From Rheinheimera aquimaris (lineage in GTDB: Bacteria > Pseudomonadota > Gammaproteobacteria > Enterobacterales > Alteromonadaceae): a stretch of 64,000 nucleotides of DNA. The stretch spans positions 434,001 through 498,000 of the forward strand of contig NZ_JAJAVQ010000004.1 in assembly GCF_020531985.1 (NCBI RefSeq). Reading direction: 5' to 3'. A program made the position numbers and the translations under genes. The notes below the pieces were generated by a model. The model saw nothing but the letters and a program-made list of their open reading frames with translations, had not been told where the DNA came from and made no database searches. Position 1 is the first letter of the stretch. Each line of letters begins with the position of its first letter. Shown here piece by piece: positions 8,693-17,188 of this stretch.

Positions 8693-9076
8693 CTAATTCA
8701 GTTTTGCAGCTAAACAGCGTTCGACAATATTCTTAATCTTCTGCGGTGAAAACGGCTTTGCAATAAAACCACTGGCACCGGATGCAATACTGCTTTTTAC
8801 GTTTTCTACAGAATTGTGCGCTGTGACCATAACCACATGGGTTTTATCGGCTTTTGTCTTAATTTGCTGCAGAAGTTGCTGACCATTGATATCCGGCAAT
8901 TCGATATCCAGAAAGACCAGATCGTGCTGCTTTTCACCAAATACCTGCAAGCCCCGTTTGCCGTTTGCGGCTTCATGAATATTACTTATACCCAGATGTA
9001 ACAGGGTCTGACGTAAGTACTCGCGTACTGTATAAGCATCATCAATAATCAGTACTGAGCACTGTTGCTGGGTCAT
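8693..9076 (-). CDS. Stand-alone CheY-like response regulator receiver
   Basis: This 127-residue protein is a single receiver domain with nothing attached. The acidic pair Asp12-Asp13, phosphoacceptor Asp57 (VFLDIELPD), Thr85 (VMVTAHN) and Lys107 (FIAKPFSP) are all in place, so it should be phosphorylatable. No partner kinase is directly adjacent in the same unit; the CpxA-like kinase gene ends 88 bases upstream, with a palindrome in between. It may signal to the flagellar motor or act as a phosphate sink. A good ribosome site (AAAGGA) precedes the ATG. Confidence 0.9.
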   Translation of the reverse strand: MTQQQCSVLIIDDAYTVREYLRQTLLHLGISNIHEAANGKRGLQVFGEKQHDLVFLDIELPDINGQQLLQQIKTKADKTHVVMVTAHNSVENVKSSIASGASGFIAKPFSPQKIKNIVERCLAAKLN

Positions 9077-9101
9077 GACAGGTCCTTTGTAATTTTACCG
9101 C

Positions 9102-9122
9102 ATGCGTTACAGTGTAACGCAT
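9102..9122. promoter_or_regulatory. Perfect palindrome upstream of the CheY-like gene
   Basis: ATGCGTTACA (9102-9111) and TGTAACGCAT (9113-9122) form a perfect 10-bp inverted repeat around one base. It lies 26 to 46 bases before the receiver gene start. No T-run follows on either strand, so it is more likely an operator than a terminator. Confidence 0.5.
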
Positions 9123-9164
9123 AAAAATACAGGTACAAAAAATAGCTAGCAAGTTTAGCCGATG

Positions 9165-10259
9165 TTACTGAACAGACCATGAACTGACACTAAAAGTAAT
9201 AACAACTTTGAAACCGGCGATCGCACTATTATGCACAATATTGTTGACTGTAATGCTGCCGCCGCAGGCTTCAATTACGCGTTTTGCAATACTGAGGCCC
9301 AGGCCAATGCCATTATGGCTGCTGTGGGCGCGGAAAAACGGCGTGAACAGCCGGTCAAGGTGTTGCTCTGGCACTCCGGGCCCTTGATCGCACACTTGCA
9401 AGCTTAACTGTTGGCCATGTTGCTGCAGGTTGACACTGACTTCTGAATACGCGGGGGTGTATTTTACCGCGTTGCGGATCACGTTTTCGATTGCGCTGTA
9501 TAGCAGCGATGGATCACCTTTAATACTGGCAACAGGGCTAAGCTGTAACCACAATGATTTCTGGCTGGCACTGGCTTCAAGCCTGGCATCTTCACAAATT
9601 GACTCCACCAGATCAGCAAGGTCAACATTGATATGTTCAGGCTCTGCAGTGCCATCTTCCAGTTTTGAAAATGTCAGAATTTTGGCAACCAGCAAATCCA
9701 GTTTTGTCACTTCCTGCTCTATTTTGGTGATCATTAATTCAGCGTCAGCCGGTGATTGGCCTGCCAAACCACTCAGAATTTGAATACGGGCCAGTGGTGA
9801 GCGAAGTTCATGGGATACATCATGCAGTAAACGGCGCTGAGACGCGATGGCTTCGGCTGCCTGGGTAGCCATCTTATTAAAGTTTGTGCTTAAACTACCA
9901 AACTCATCGCGTCGCGCGGTCAGCTCAGGCCCAAGCTGAGTTTGCCATTTATTGCTGGCTAACCCGGCCAGTGCCTGTTTCAGTTGTTGTACCGGTCTTG
10001 CAATATAGCGGGCCAGCAGCCAGCTAAATACAATGCTGGCGCTGAGCAGTAGTAGCAGATGCAGCCATGGTCTGCGCCAAAAAGGTGGTGGCATACGCTC
10101 AGGCGGCATATTCAGCTCTGCATGTGGCGGCTGCATAGTGAAGCCGGGTGGGCGCATATGCACGTCATCCTGCCAGACAAACGTAAGCCGGACTAACATT
10201 ATCGCCATCAGCAGCGTGGCCCAGAACACCAGAAAAAAACGCCAGAATAGTCGTTGCAT
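9165..10259 (-). CDS. CpxA-like sensor histidine kinase with short Met/Pro/His periplasmic loop
   Basis: I place the start at 10259 (MQRLFWRFF), 11 bases after the regulator stop; a longer frame opens at 10328 but lies inside the regulator gene. The 364-residue kinase has TM1 (about 8-29), a short periplasmic loop (30-64), TM2 (65-86), a HAMP linker, HisKA with His150 (LLHDVSHELRSPLARIQ), and HATPase with an N box (ENVIRNAVKYTP), G1 (DQGPGVP) and G2 (GIGLGLSIAKRV). The loop is only about 35 residues, far shorter than the E. coli CpxA sensor domain, and holds four Met, two His and about ten Pro. It should phosphorylate the adjacent OmpR-type regulator. The stimulus is unknown; the loop composition allows metal sensing. 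Confidence 0.9.
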   Translation of the reverse strand: MQRLFWRFFLVFWATLLMAIMLVRLTFVWQDDVHMRPPGFTMQPPHAELNMPPERMPPPFWRRPWLHLLLLLSASIVFSWLLARYIARPVQQLKQALAGLASNKWQTQLGPELTARRDEFGSLSTNFNKMATQAAEAIASQRRLLHDVSHELRSPLARIQILSGLAGQSPADAELMITKIEQEVTKLDLLVAKILTFSKLEDGTAEPEHINVDLADLVESICEDARLEASASQKSLWLQLSPVASIKGDPSLLYSAIENVIRNAVKYTPAYSEVSVNLQQHGQQLSLQVCDQGPGVPEQHLDRLFTPFFRAHSSHNGIGLGLSIAKRVIEACGGSITVNNIVHNSAIAGFKVVITFSVSSWSVQ

Positions 10260-10270
10260 GCTGTAAATCT

Positions 10271-10957
10271 CTAAGAAAAAGCAGAGTATATGAACTGATA
10301 ACCTTTGCCACGTACTGCCGTGATCCATTGCTGGCCTTCAGGTCTTGGCCCGAGTTTCTGCCTGATGTGGCTGATGTGAACGTCGATACTGCGATCGAAA
10401 CTGCTGAGTGGCTTACCCAATGCCTGCTCAGACAGCTCTGCTTTGCTGATGATTTGCCCGGCTTTTTGTGCCAGCAAATACAGGATGCTGAACTCAGCCC
10501 CCGTTAGTTCAATTTTCTGCTTTTGCAGGTACACGGTGCGGCTGGACGAGCGGATGTTGAGCTCACCACATTGCAATTCTGTGTACTGTTGCTGATGCTG
10601 CACCCGGCGTAAGATAGCTTTTATGCGGGCAGTTAACTCACGTGGTAAACAGGGCTTGGCAACATAGTCATCCGCACCCAGCTCCAGTCCGACAACTTTA
10701 TCCAGATCATCACCTCGGGCAGTCAGCATTATCACCGGAATACCGTTGCTATGTCTTATTTCCCGGAGCAGGGTTATACCATCCATGAGCGGCATCATGA
10801 CATCCAGGATCAGCAGATCAAAGCTATTCTGGCGCAGGCAGGCTAGCCCGGTCATGGCGCTGTTATGTACAGTAACGTCAAAGCCATCTTTTTTCAGGTA
10901 CTCTGCCAGCAAGCCTGTCATTTGAATATCATCATCAATAAGCAATAACCGGGTCAC
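10271..10957 (-). CDS. CpxR-like OmpR-family response regulator
   Basis: This 228-residue regulator starts at GTG 10957 with GAGG five bases upstream. The receiver domain (1-120) has Asp8-Asp9, phosphoacceptor Asp52 (LLILDVMMP), Thr79 and Lys101. The C-terminal winged helix (about 130-228) has the OmpR-type recognition helix region SFDRSIDVHISHIRQKLG and the wing RGKGYQF. DDYVAKPCLPRELTARIKAI closely follows CpxR proteins. The gene lies between the lipoprotein gene (17 bases upstream) and the kinase gene (11 bases downstream). CpxR-type half-sites found upstream of the lipoprotein gene imply autoregulation. Confidence 0.9.
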   Translation of the reverse strand: MTRLLLIDDDIQMTGLLAEYLKKDGFDVTVHNSAMTGLACLRQNSFDLLILDVMMPLMDGITLLREIRHSNGIPVIMLTARGDDLDKVVGLELGADDYVAKPCLPRELTARIKAILRRVQHQQQYTELQCGELNIRSSSRTVYLQKQKIELTGAEFSILYLLAQKAGQIISKAELSEQALGKPLSSFDRSIDVHISHIRQKLGPRPEGQQWITAVRGKGYQFIYSAFS

Positions 10958-10974
10958 GATATCCTCAGATACTT

Positions 10975-12312
10975 TTAGTGCAATAAACTTATTTTATAGT
11001 CAGCCGCGTCTGGTTCAGCAACCAGAAGGTAATTACGGCCAGCAACGAACTGTTCAGACTCTGACTCTGCCAGTAGCACTTTGTTCTTATTGCCGTCGGT
11101 ATATACCAGTAAGATGCGGTATTCGCCGTCCGGCAAATTAATGTCGGTATGGGCGCCCTGGCTCAATGATGTAATGTAATACTCAGTGGTATCAATAGTT
11201 TCGTTTGGCGGAACAAAATACAGGCTTAATGAAGGGTAGTCTGTAATAACATTCACAACACTGATATCAAAATCATAAATCTGCGGCAGGTTACTCTCTT
11301 CAACCACTATCGAACTTACTACTGCGCTACTGTTTTTAAATAACACTACTGCTTTACTCTCGCCCTGGTTCAGCGTCAGTAGCGCATTTTTCAGTAAAGA
11401 ATTGCCCTCCATGTCTGTGGCTGATAAGCGGTAATCTGCGGCGTCCAGTTGCAGGTAGTCACTGAACGTATCATGTGACAGACTGGTGAAAGCAATACTG
11501 TTGTTCAGGTAGATGTCGGTGGGGTCGGTACTGTCTACGCTGTTATATAACCTGAACTGCGCTGTTGCTGCTATGTCAGTCAGGTGTGTAACCGTAGTGG
11601 TATTGTTAATTACGTCTACCGCGATGTTACCTTGCAGCGGGCCTGATGCTATACGTGGAACCAACACGTACTCTGTCAGATAACTAAAGCTATAACTGGA
11701 TGAGGTAAAGATCACATCATTACTGCCAGCTTCGGTAATGTAAATGATATAGCTGCCAAGCGTGAACTCAAGTGGCTCACTGATTTGCTGATAGTTTACG
11801 GTTGCGACCAGGCTGGCGTCAGCAAAGCTGGCATCCGAATCACTGATATAGACATCATAAGCGCTGTCTGCACTTAGTAAGCTGGCGACATACAACTTAA
11901 AGCTGTCTGTCAGGCTGTCATCACGTAAAAAAGCCAGGCTGAGTAAATCCGGGCTGGCGTAGTCACCGGCCAGCAGTAGCAAGTGCTTATAGCTCTGCTT
12001 AAGCTCAATACTGTCTTCCCGTATGCTGACGTCATCACCTGCGCTGTTAAGCCGGCTTAACGCTATATCATAAGTGCCGGCAGCATAGCTCACCAGAGTT
12101 GTGGTATCGGTGTAGGTTGCACTGCCTGCTAAGTAACTGCTGTCGTTGCTGTCGGTAAGCGTTAAACGGGTTGAAGTGCTGTTAGCCGAGCCGTTATATA
12201 GCTGAATATAGCTGCTGGTATAAGTTGCAGAAGTATCATCTGAACCGGTACTACCACATCCGGCCAACACCAGTGCTGCTAAAAACGGGAAACAAAGTAT
12301 AACAATACGCAT
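10975..12312 (-). CDS. Lipoprotein with two DUF4397-like halves, first gene of a CpxRA-like operon
   Basis: This 445-residue protein has a signal peptide and lipobox LAGC (Cys18), so it should be lipid-anchored. The rest is Ser/Thr/Asp-rich beta-strand sequence in two similar halves. Each half opens with an aromatic-LYN motif (YIQLYNGSANS; FRLYNSVDS) and contains D-x-Y-I/L segments (YDVYISDSDA; TDIYLNNS). This resembles DUF4397 surface proteins, but the match is by eye only. It is the promoter-proximal gene of an operon with the two-component system. Whether it is a sensor accessory or simply a target is unknown. Confidence 0.75.
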   Translation of the reverse strand: MRIVILCFPFLAALVLAGCGSTGSDDTSATYTSSYIQLYNGSANSTSTRLTLTDSNDSSYLAGSATYTDTTTLVSYAAGTYDIALSRLNSAGDDVSIREDSIELKQSYKHLLLLAGDYASPDLLSLAFLRDDSLTDSFKLYVASLLSADSAYDVYISDSDASFADASLVATVNYQQISEPLEFTLGSYIIYITEAGSNDVIFTSSSYSFSYLTEYVLVPRIASGPLQGNIAVDVINNTTTVTHLTDIAATAQFRLYNSVDSTDPTDIYLNNSIAFTSLSHDTFSDYLQLDAADYRLSATDMEGNSLLKNALLTLNQGESKAVVLFKNSSAVVSSIVVEESNLPQIYDFDISVVNVITDYPSLSLYFVPPNETIDTTEYYITSLSQGAHTDINLPDGEYRILLVYTDGNKNKVLLAESESEQFVAGRNYLLVAEPDAADYKISLLH

Positions 12313-12377
12313 AAAGCCTCATCACATTAAGTACTGAATCAGCGCTAAGAAGGCTGAAATACCGAACAGTTCCGGGC

Positions 12378-12412
12378 TTTACTCAGCTTTACCCGGCTTA
12401 ACCTTTCTTAAC
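12378..12412 (-). promoter_or_regulatory. Four phased CpxR-type half-sites
   Basis: On the minus strand GTTAA (12412-12408), GTTAA (12402-12398), GTAAA (12392-12388) and GTAAA (12382-12378) follow each other with exactly five bases between, giving a 10-base period. The proximal pair is a perfect match to the CpxR consensus GTAAA-N5-GTAAA and the distal pair differs by one base per half-site. The array lies 66-100 bases before the lipoprotein-CpxR-CpxA-like operon and about 120 bases before the divergent chemoreceptor gene. Confidence 0.7.
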
Positions 12413-12533
12413 CTCAGTGCATTTATTTTTTTAACAATAAGTGACTTTATTCTTTAATTTTCATTGCCATATTGTGAGCTGTTGCTACTTTTAGAATTCA
12501 GGTTCAAAAAGGAACAGCAGGGAGCTCATTCTT

Positions 12534-14087
12534 ATGCGTCGTAATATGCCGGTGACTAACACCGAACGTACTTTTCCGCCAAACCAGAAACTGATTTCTA
12601 ACACTGACCTTAATGGCAATATCCGCCATTGTAATGATGCTTTTATCGCGATAAGTGGCTTTAGTAAAAGTGAGTTAATTGGTCAGCCACACAATATCGT
12701 TCGTCATCCGGATATGCCGCCTCTGGCTTACAAAATAATGTGGGAGCATTTGAAAGCCGGTAAACCCTGGATGGGGCTGGTAAAAAACCGTAGTAAAAAT
12801 GGTGACTACTACTGGGTGGATGCTTATGTCACCCCTGTTACTGAAGCCGGAAAAGTAGTGGGTTATGAGTCTGTTCGTTCCTGTCCGTCGCGTGAAGACA
12901 TTAAGCGGGCGGAAAAACTGTACAGTGCCATTAATCAGGGCAAGTTCCGCTCCCGCAATTTCCATCTTGGTATTCCCAACATGGTTCTCGCCGCGGTTTT
13001 GTTGTTAGCTGCCGTTTTGTATTTCAACGGTTTTACCGGCTTAACTCTGATTACTATGGTGCTGGCGTTATTGTGTTATGCCGGTTGGGCTAACTACAGC
13101 AAGAAAAACGCACTCGATAGTGTTAAAACCTTACTGGCAAACTCGTTCCGGCATGAGCTGGCGGTGAAAACCTTTACTGATGACAAGCCTGATGTAGGTG
13201 AGCTAAAAGTTGCAGTGATGAGTTCCAGAGCCCACCTTGGTGCAGTGCTGAGCCGGATGGAAGATGCTGCCAAGAGTGTGTCAGAGCAATCTGATCTGGG
13301 CCTTGAGCTGGCCAAATCGTCAATGAAACTGATCCAGCGCCAGCAGCAGGAAACCGAGCAGGCAGCCACTGCTATGCATCAGATGACAACAACTATCGCC
13401 GAAGTGTCAAAACACGTACAGGAAACCGCAGAACGGGCTGAGCAGTCTAATGAGCTGGCAGGTCGCAGCAGACAGACCGCAACGATAACACGTAAAGCTA
13501 TAGAAGAGTTGCGGCAAACCGTGAACGATATCAGTAACTCGGTGAAAGATGTGTCAGAGCAAACGAAAAAGATTGCGTCGGTGGCGCAAATGATAGAGCA
13601 AATAGCCGAGCAAACTAATTTACTGGCACTTAACGCGGCGATAGAGGCGGCAAGGGCTGGTGAGCAAGGCCGCGGTTTTGCGGTGGTGGCGGATGAAGTG
13701 CGTAATCTGGCGCAGCGGACTCAGGATTCGACCAAGGAAATTCACCAGATTATCAGTGATTTAATCAGTAGAGCAGATAACGCTGTCAGGGTGGCTCAAA
13801 ACGGTACCACAGGTGCAGACGCCGGGTTAAGCAGGGTAAAAGAAACCGAAGAAATGCTAAATGGCATTTCAGATGCCGTTGGCAGCATCGCCAATATGTC
13901 GATTCAAATGGCAGCTGCAGTTGAAGAGCAAGCTAACGTAGCAGAGGAAGTGAATCAGCAGGTCGTGAATATTTCCAGCCTGGCTAACAATAGCCTGACA
14001 GAAGCCGGCAATTCAGCTGACAGTATTAAGCAGTTGCAACTGGTATCAAATGAACTGCATGAATTGGTTGTCAGGTTTGCCCGTTAA
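12534..14087 (+). CDS. Aer-type chemoreceptor (PAS + methyl-accepting signalling domain)
   Basis: This 517-residue protein is a PAS-containing chemoreceptor. The N-terminal PAS domain (about 20-125) has the Aer-type signature [30 protein letters not shown] and [13 protein letters not shown] hydrophobic hairpin of two membrane segments (about 148-185) lies in mid-protein with no periplasmic domain, followed by a long coiled-coil signalling domain. Its tip, [20 protein letters not shown] with [16 protein letters not shown], is the canonical hairpin that contacts CheA/CheW. Aer proteins sense redox or oxygen through PAS-bound FAD. The ribosome site GGGAG supports the start chosen. Flagellar chemotaxis genes are not in the window. 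Confidence 0.93.
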   Translation: MRRNMPVTNTERTFPPNQKLISNTDLNGNIRHCNDAFIAISGFSKSELIGQPHNIVRHPDMPPLAYKIMWEHLKAGKPWMGLVKNRSKNGDYYWVDAYVTPVTEAGKVVGYESVRSCPSREDIKRAEKLYSAINQGKFRSRNFHLGIPNMVLAAVLLLAAVLYFNGFTGLTLITMVLALLCYAGWANYSKKNALDSVKTLLANSFRHELAVKTFTDDKPDVGELKVAVMSSRAHLGAVLSRMEDAAKSVSEQSDLGLELAKSSMKLIQRQQQETEQAATAMHQMTTTIAEVSKHVQETAERAEQSNELAGRSRQTATITRKAIEELRQTVNDISNSVKDVSEQTKKIASVAQMIEQIAEQTNLLALNAAIEAARAGEQGRGFAVVADEVRNLAQRTQDSTKEIHQIISDLISRADNAVRVAQNGTTGADAGLSRVKETEEMLNGISDAVGSIANMSIQMAAAVEEQANVAEEVNQQVVNISSLANNSLTEAGNSADSIKQLQLVSNELHELVVRFAR

Positions 14088-14122
14088 AAACTGCAGCAAA
14101 ATGGTGTTGTGCTAAATGATAA

Positions 14123-14150
14123 AAAGGCCAGCTGAATGCTGGCCTTTGTT
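14123..14150. terminator. Intrinsic terminator after the chemoreceptor gene
   Basis: A 10-bp stem pairs 14123-14132 with 14138-14147 around a five-base loop and is followed by T-rich sequence. A-runs on the left arm allow it to serve the convergent small gene too. Confidence 0.85.
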
Positions 14151-14168
14151 CTTATATCCATAGCACTG

Positions 14169-14363
14169 TTACACAGTGATATTGATATTCTGTCCCAGGT
14201 TACCTACAGGGGATGAAGCCTGTACCTGCTCAACCGATTGCATAGCACTTTGTACCAGCATGGTCGCCATTTTAGCTTCCTGGTTTTGCTGCTTTTTGGC
14301 CATTACAGCCCCCAGTACTTCATAGCCCTGGTTTGATGCCGCAGCGCCAACGGATTGACTCAT
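14169..14363 (-). CDS. Small YjfB-like putative motility protein
   Basis: This 64-residue, Gln/Ala/Met-rich helical protein ends in VGNLGQNINITV. A short helical body with a C-terminal LG-x-N-I-x-I-x-V tail is the pattern of YjfB-family putative motility proteins; the assignment is by eye. A strong ribosome site (AGGAGG) precedes the ATG, and a sigma-28-like promoter lies 30-56 bases upstream, which supports a link to flagella. The gene stands alone between two terminators. No enzymatic function is suggested. Confidence 0.7.
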   Translation of the reverse strand: MSQSVGAAASNQGYEVLGAVMAKKQQNQEAKMATMLVQSAMQSVEQVQASSPVGNLGQNINITV

Positions 14364-14392
14364 AGTACCTCCTATGCCAATTCCTCAACACT

Positions 14393-14419
14393 GTAACGGC
14401 GGAGTAAGAGTTTACTTTA
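14393..14419 (-). promoter_or_regulatory. Sigma-28 (FliA)-like promoter
   Basis: On the minus strand TAAA (14419-14416) is followed after exactly 15 bases by GCCGTTAC (14400-14393). The flagellar sigma-28 consensus is TAAA-N15-GCCGATAA, so the -35 and spacer match and the -10 matches six of eight bases. The promoter faces the YjfB-like gene. Confidence 0.65.
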
Positions 14420-14512
14420 GTAAATTATTTTATTTTTTTCACCAGCGAAACAATAGCTGGTACCGGCATAGCCATTTTACGATCTGAGCGGTTTAAGGCT
14501 GCTTTAGGGGGC

Positions 14513-14550
14513 ATAAATAAAAAATGCCGCCCGTTGCAGCGGGCGGCATT
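14513..14550 (-). terminator. Intrinsic terminator of the DUF2726 gene
   Basis: An 11-bp stem pairs 14523-14533 with 14540-14550 around a six-base loop. On the minus strand it runs into T-rich sequence (14524 down to 14513). It follows the DUF2726 stop codon by about 40 bases. Confidence 0.88.
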
Positions 14551-14587
14551 CCAACTTAGCGCGGAGTGACTCATTTCTCCATGTGCG

Positions 14588-15241
14588 TTAAGAAGCCTGT
14601 ATCAGCGCAGTCTGCTGCGCTTTAATCTGTGAATGTGACAAAGCAGGTACCGGCAATCTGTTGCCGCTGTCCACTGCCGGTTTCAAGGAGCGGACCGGCC
14701 GGGTTGGCCCTTTCTTCACTAATCCTTTAAACATTGGTTCTGGTTTGGCAACAGGTTTGCCAAGCCTAGATGCTATCGCCGCCTGTATATCAGCTGCGGT
14801 GTAGCCAGCTTTAATTTTCATCCGCAAGTAAGGAATAGCTGCGGCGTCCAAAGCGCCATTTACAAACCAGTCAGGTACGGCTTTGTGGCCTTCTTTGCTG
14901 GTGTTGTTAACTAAATCCAGTACCGCGACTATGCTGAGATCTGTCGGGTCGCACAGCACGAAATCGAGGTATTTGCCATTTAACTTTGTTAACGTATTAC
15001 TGCGGCTTTTATCACTGATGCCGGTTTTTAATTCCATAATATCAGCCAGCTTAACCCGGTTCAGAATTTTATATTCACCGGCAACGGCTTTTTCCAGCAG
15101 CTGCATAAATGACCTTTCAACCGGACTGAATAAACTGGTTTTCTTCTGTACCGGGAAAGGGTTACCACTGTCAATAAAGCGGCTGGCAACCATAGCTACC
15201 ACAACAACTAACAATAAAATCAACAGCAGGACATATTCCAT
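14588..15241 (-). CDS. Membrane-anchored DUF2726 protein
   Basis: This 217-residue protein has one N-terminal membrane helix (about 3-21) and a cytoplasmic DUF2726-like domain (about 38-165): FSPVERSFMQLLEKAV, YKILNRVKLADIM, YLDFVLCDPTDLSIVAVLDL, AAAIPYLRMKIKAGYTAADI. The FVLCD...VAVLDL core resembles a restriction-endonuclease-like fold, as proposed for this family, but the biological role is unknown. The C-terminal tail (about 170-217) is Pro/Lys/Arg-rich. It is a single-gene unit ended by a strong terminator and is divergent from the malate synthase gene. Confidence 0.8.
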   Translation of the reverse strand: MEYVLLLILLLVVVVAMVASRFIDSGNPFPVQKKTSLFSPVERSFMQLLEKAVAGEYKILNRVKLADIMELKTGISDKSRSNTLTKLNGKYLDFVLCDPTDLSIVAVLDLVNNTSKEGHKAVPDWFVNGALDAAAIPYLRMKIKAGYTAADIQAAIASRLGKPVAKPEPMFKGLVKKGPTRPVRSLKPAVDSGNRLPVPALSHSQIKAQQTALIQAS

Positions 15242-15479
15242 GCTTACCTCCGACAGAAATTTGACTCGGTGTCAGGTATATCGCAACACAGTGATAACTA
15301 AGCACAACTTGTGCCAATATTTCTTGCTGTTGGCCGGTTCTGTTATTTATGTGCCGAATGGCTGGCATTGCCTGCATTGATACATTTTATAGTCGAAAAG
15401 CGCTTATAGTTAGTGCGTACCCCTGATAAGCCCGACAGTGTGCAACAACGCTGCTGTGGCGGTAACCAAGGACAATATT

Positions 15480-17084
15480 ATGACAACAAGCATCAGCCGT
15501 GCCGGATTATCCATCAATGCGCCTTTGACGGCCGAATACGACGCCATTTTAACTGAACAGGCCTGCGCTTTGCTGGTGGAGCTGACACGTGAGTTCCGGC
15601 CGGCGCTTAAGCAATTGCTTGCAAAGCGCCAGCAAGTACAACAACGATATGACGCCGGTGAGTTGCCGGATTTTCTGGCTGATACCGCCAATATTCGCCG
15701 CTCGGATTGGCGTGTTGCTGCCATCCCGGCTGATTTGCAGGACAGAAGGGTTGAGATCACGGGGCCGGTCGACCGCAAAATGATCATCAATGCATTAAAT
15801 GCTGATGTAAAAGTATTTATGGCCGACTTTGAAGACTCGCAGGCACCAAGCTGGGCCGGCGTAATTGAAGGCCAGATTAACCTGCGTGATGCCAATCTGG
15901 GTACGATCAGTTATACCGATCCGCAAAATGGTAAACAGTATGCTTTAAAAGACGATCCGGCGCTGTTAATAGCACGCGTGCGTGGTTTACATCTGTGGGA
16001 AAAACATTTGCTGGTAGATGGCGAGCAAATTCCCGGAGGCTTGATGGATTTCGCGCTGTATTTCCTGCACAACTATCAAACCCGGCTAAATAACGGCACA
16101 GGAGTGTATTACTACGTGCCTAAGCTGCAAAGCCATCTGGAAGCGAAATGGTGGGATGATGTGTTCCGCTACACTGAGCTGAAGTTTGCTCAGCCTGTCG
16201 GCACCGTGCGGGCAACGGTGCTGATTGAAACTCTGCCGGCTGTGTTTGAGATGGATGAAATTCTCTACATGCTACGTGACCACATCGTGGCGCTAAATTG
16301 TGGCCGCTGGGATTATATTTTTAGTTATATCAAAACGTTAAAGAATCATGCTGACCGCGTGCTACCTGATCGCCAGGTGGTAACGATGAAACAGCCGTTC
16401 TTAAATGCCTATTCCCGTTTGCTGGTTAAAACCTGTCATAAACGCGGTGCGCTGGCAATGGGCGGTATGGCAGCCTTTATACCAGCTAAAGATGCTGAGC
16501 AGAACGCTGCAATTCTGGCCAAAGTCACCGCCGATAAAGAGCTGGAAGCCAGTAATGGCCATGATGGTACCTGGGTGGCGCACCCGGGGCTTGCAGCAAC
16601 GGCAAATGCGGTGTTCGATAAATATTTAGCGGGTGGTAAGCAGAATCAGTTAGACGTAAGCCGTGAGGAAGATGAAGAAATCAGCGCAGCGCAGTTGCTA
16701 GAGCCCTGTGATGGAGAGCGCACAGAAGAGGGCATGCGCACCAATATTCGCGTAGCGCTGCAGTATATTGCTGCCTGGATCAGTGGCAAAGGCTGCGTGC
16801 CGATTTATGGCCTGATGGAGGATGCCGCCACGGCGGAGATTTCCCGTACCTCTATCTGGCAGTGGATTAAACATGGAAAAAGCTTAAGTAACGGCAAGCT
16901 GATTACCAAAGCCTTATTTGCTTCTATGTTAGAGGAAGAGGCAAAAGTGGTGAAAGCAGAGGTTGGCGAGGCAACATGGGCGGAGCAAAATTTCGACCGG
17001 GCGCAAACTTTATTGCTGGATATCACGACTTCTGATCAGTTGGTAGACTTCCTGACCCTGCCAGCCTATCAGTTACTTGACTAA
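15480..17084 (+). CDS. aceB: Malate synthase A
   Basis: This enzyme makes malate from glyoxylate and acetyl-CoA in the glyoxylate shunt. The start at 15480 follows an AAGGA site and gives 534 residues, close to the 533 of E. coli AceB; an upstream in-frame ATG at 15438 has no ribosome site. Family motifs are present: VFMADFEDSQAPSW, VPKLQSHLEAKWW, TVLIETLPAVFEMDEIL, LNCGRWDYIFS and GAWVAHPG-like GTWVAHPGL. A LysR-type regulator gene and the isocitrate lyase gene follow. No aceK is seen nearby. Confidence 0.97.
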   Translation: MTTSISRAGLSINAPLTAEYDAILTEQACALLVELTREFRPALKQLLAKRQQVQQRYDAGELPDFLADTANIRRSDWRVAAIPADLQDRRVEITGPVDRKMIINALNADVKVFMADFEDSQAPSWAGVIEGQINLRDANLGTISYTDPQNGKQYALKDDPALLIARVRGLHLWEKHLLVDGEQIPGGLMDFALYFLHNYQTRLNNGTGVYYYVPKLQSHLEAKWWDDVFRYTELKFAQPVGTVRATVLIETLPAVFEMDEILYMLRDHIVALNCGRWDYIFSYIKTLKNHADRVLPDRQVVTMKQPFLNAYSRLLVKTCHKRGALAMGGMAAFIPAKDAEQNAAILAKVTADKELEASNGHDGTWVAHPGLAATANAVFDKYLAGGKQNQLDVSREEDEEISAAQLLEPCDGERTEEGMRTNIRVALQYIAAWISGKGCVPIYGLMEDAATAEISRTSIWQWIKHGKSLSNGKLITKALFASMLEEEAKVVKAEVGEATWAEQNFDRAQTLLLDITTSDQLVDFLTLPAYQLLD

Positions 17085-17103
17085 ACCTGAGTAAACCAAG
17101 CCA

Positions 17104-17135
17104 AAGGCGCTGACTTGCTGACAGCGCCTTTTTTA
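17104..17135 (+). terminator. Intrinsic terminator of aceB
   Basis: A 9-bp stem, 17104-17112 with 17122-17130, has a nine-base loop and is followed by a T-run. It lies 20 bases after the aceB stop. Confidence 0.88.
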
Positions 17136-17188
17136 TGTCTGTTGCTCGTCGGAACACAGCGTGGAAAAGGCCGTGTTGAGCGAGCCGG

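Noticed and set aside
10260..10328. N-terminal extension of the CpxA-like kinase
   Set aside because: It lies inside the response regulator gene and precedes the first membrane helix. The start at 10259 gives a normal kinase N-terminus just after the regulator stop.
12440..12480. Possible sigma-28 promoter before the chemoreceptor gene
   Set aside because: The -10 candidate GCCATATT matches the consensus only in its first three bases.
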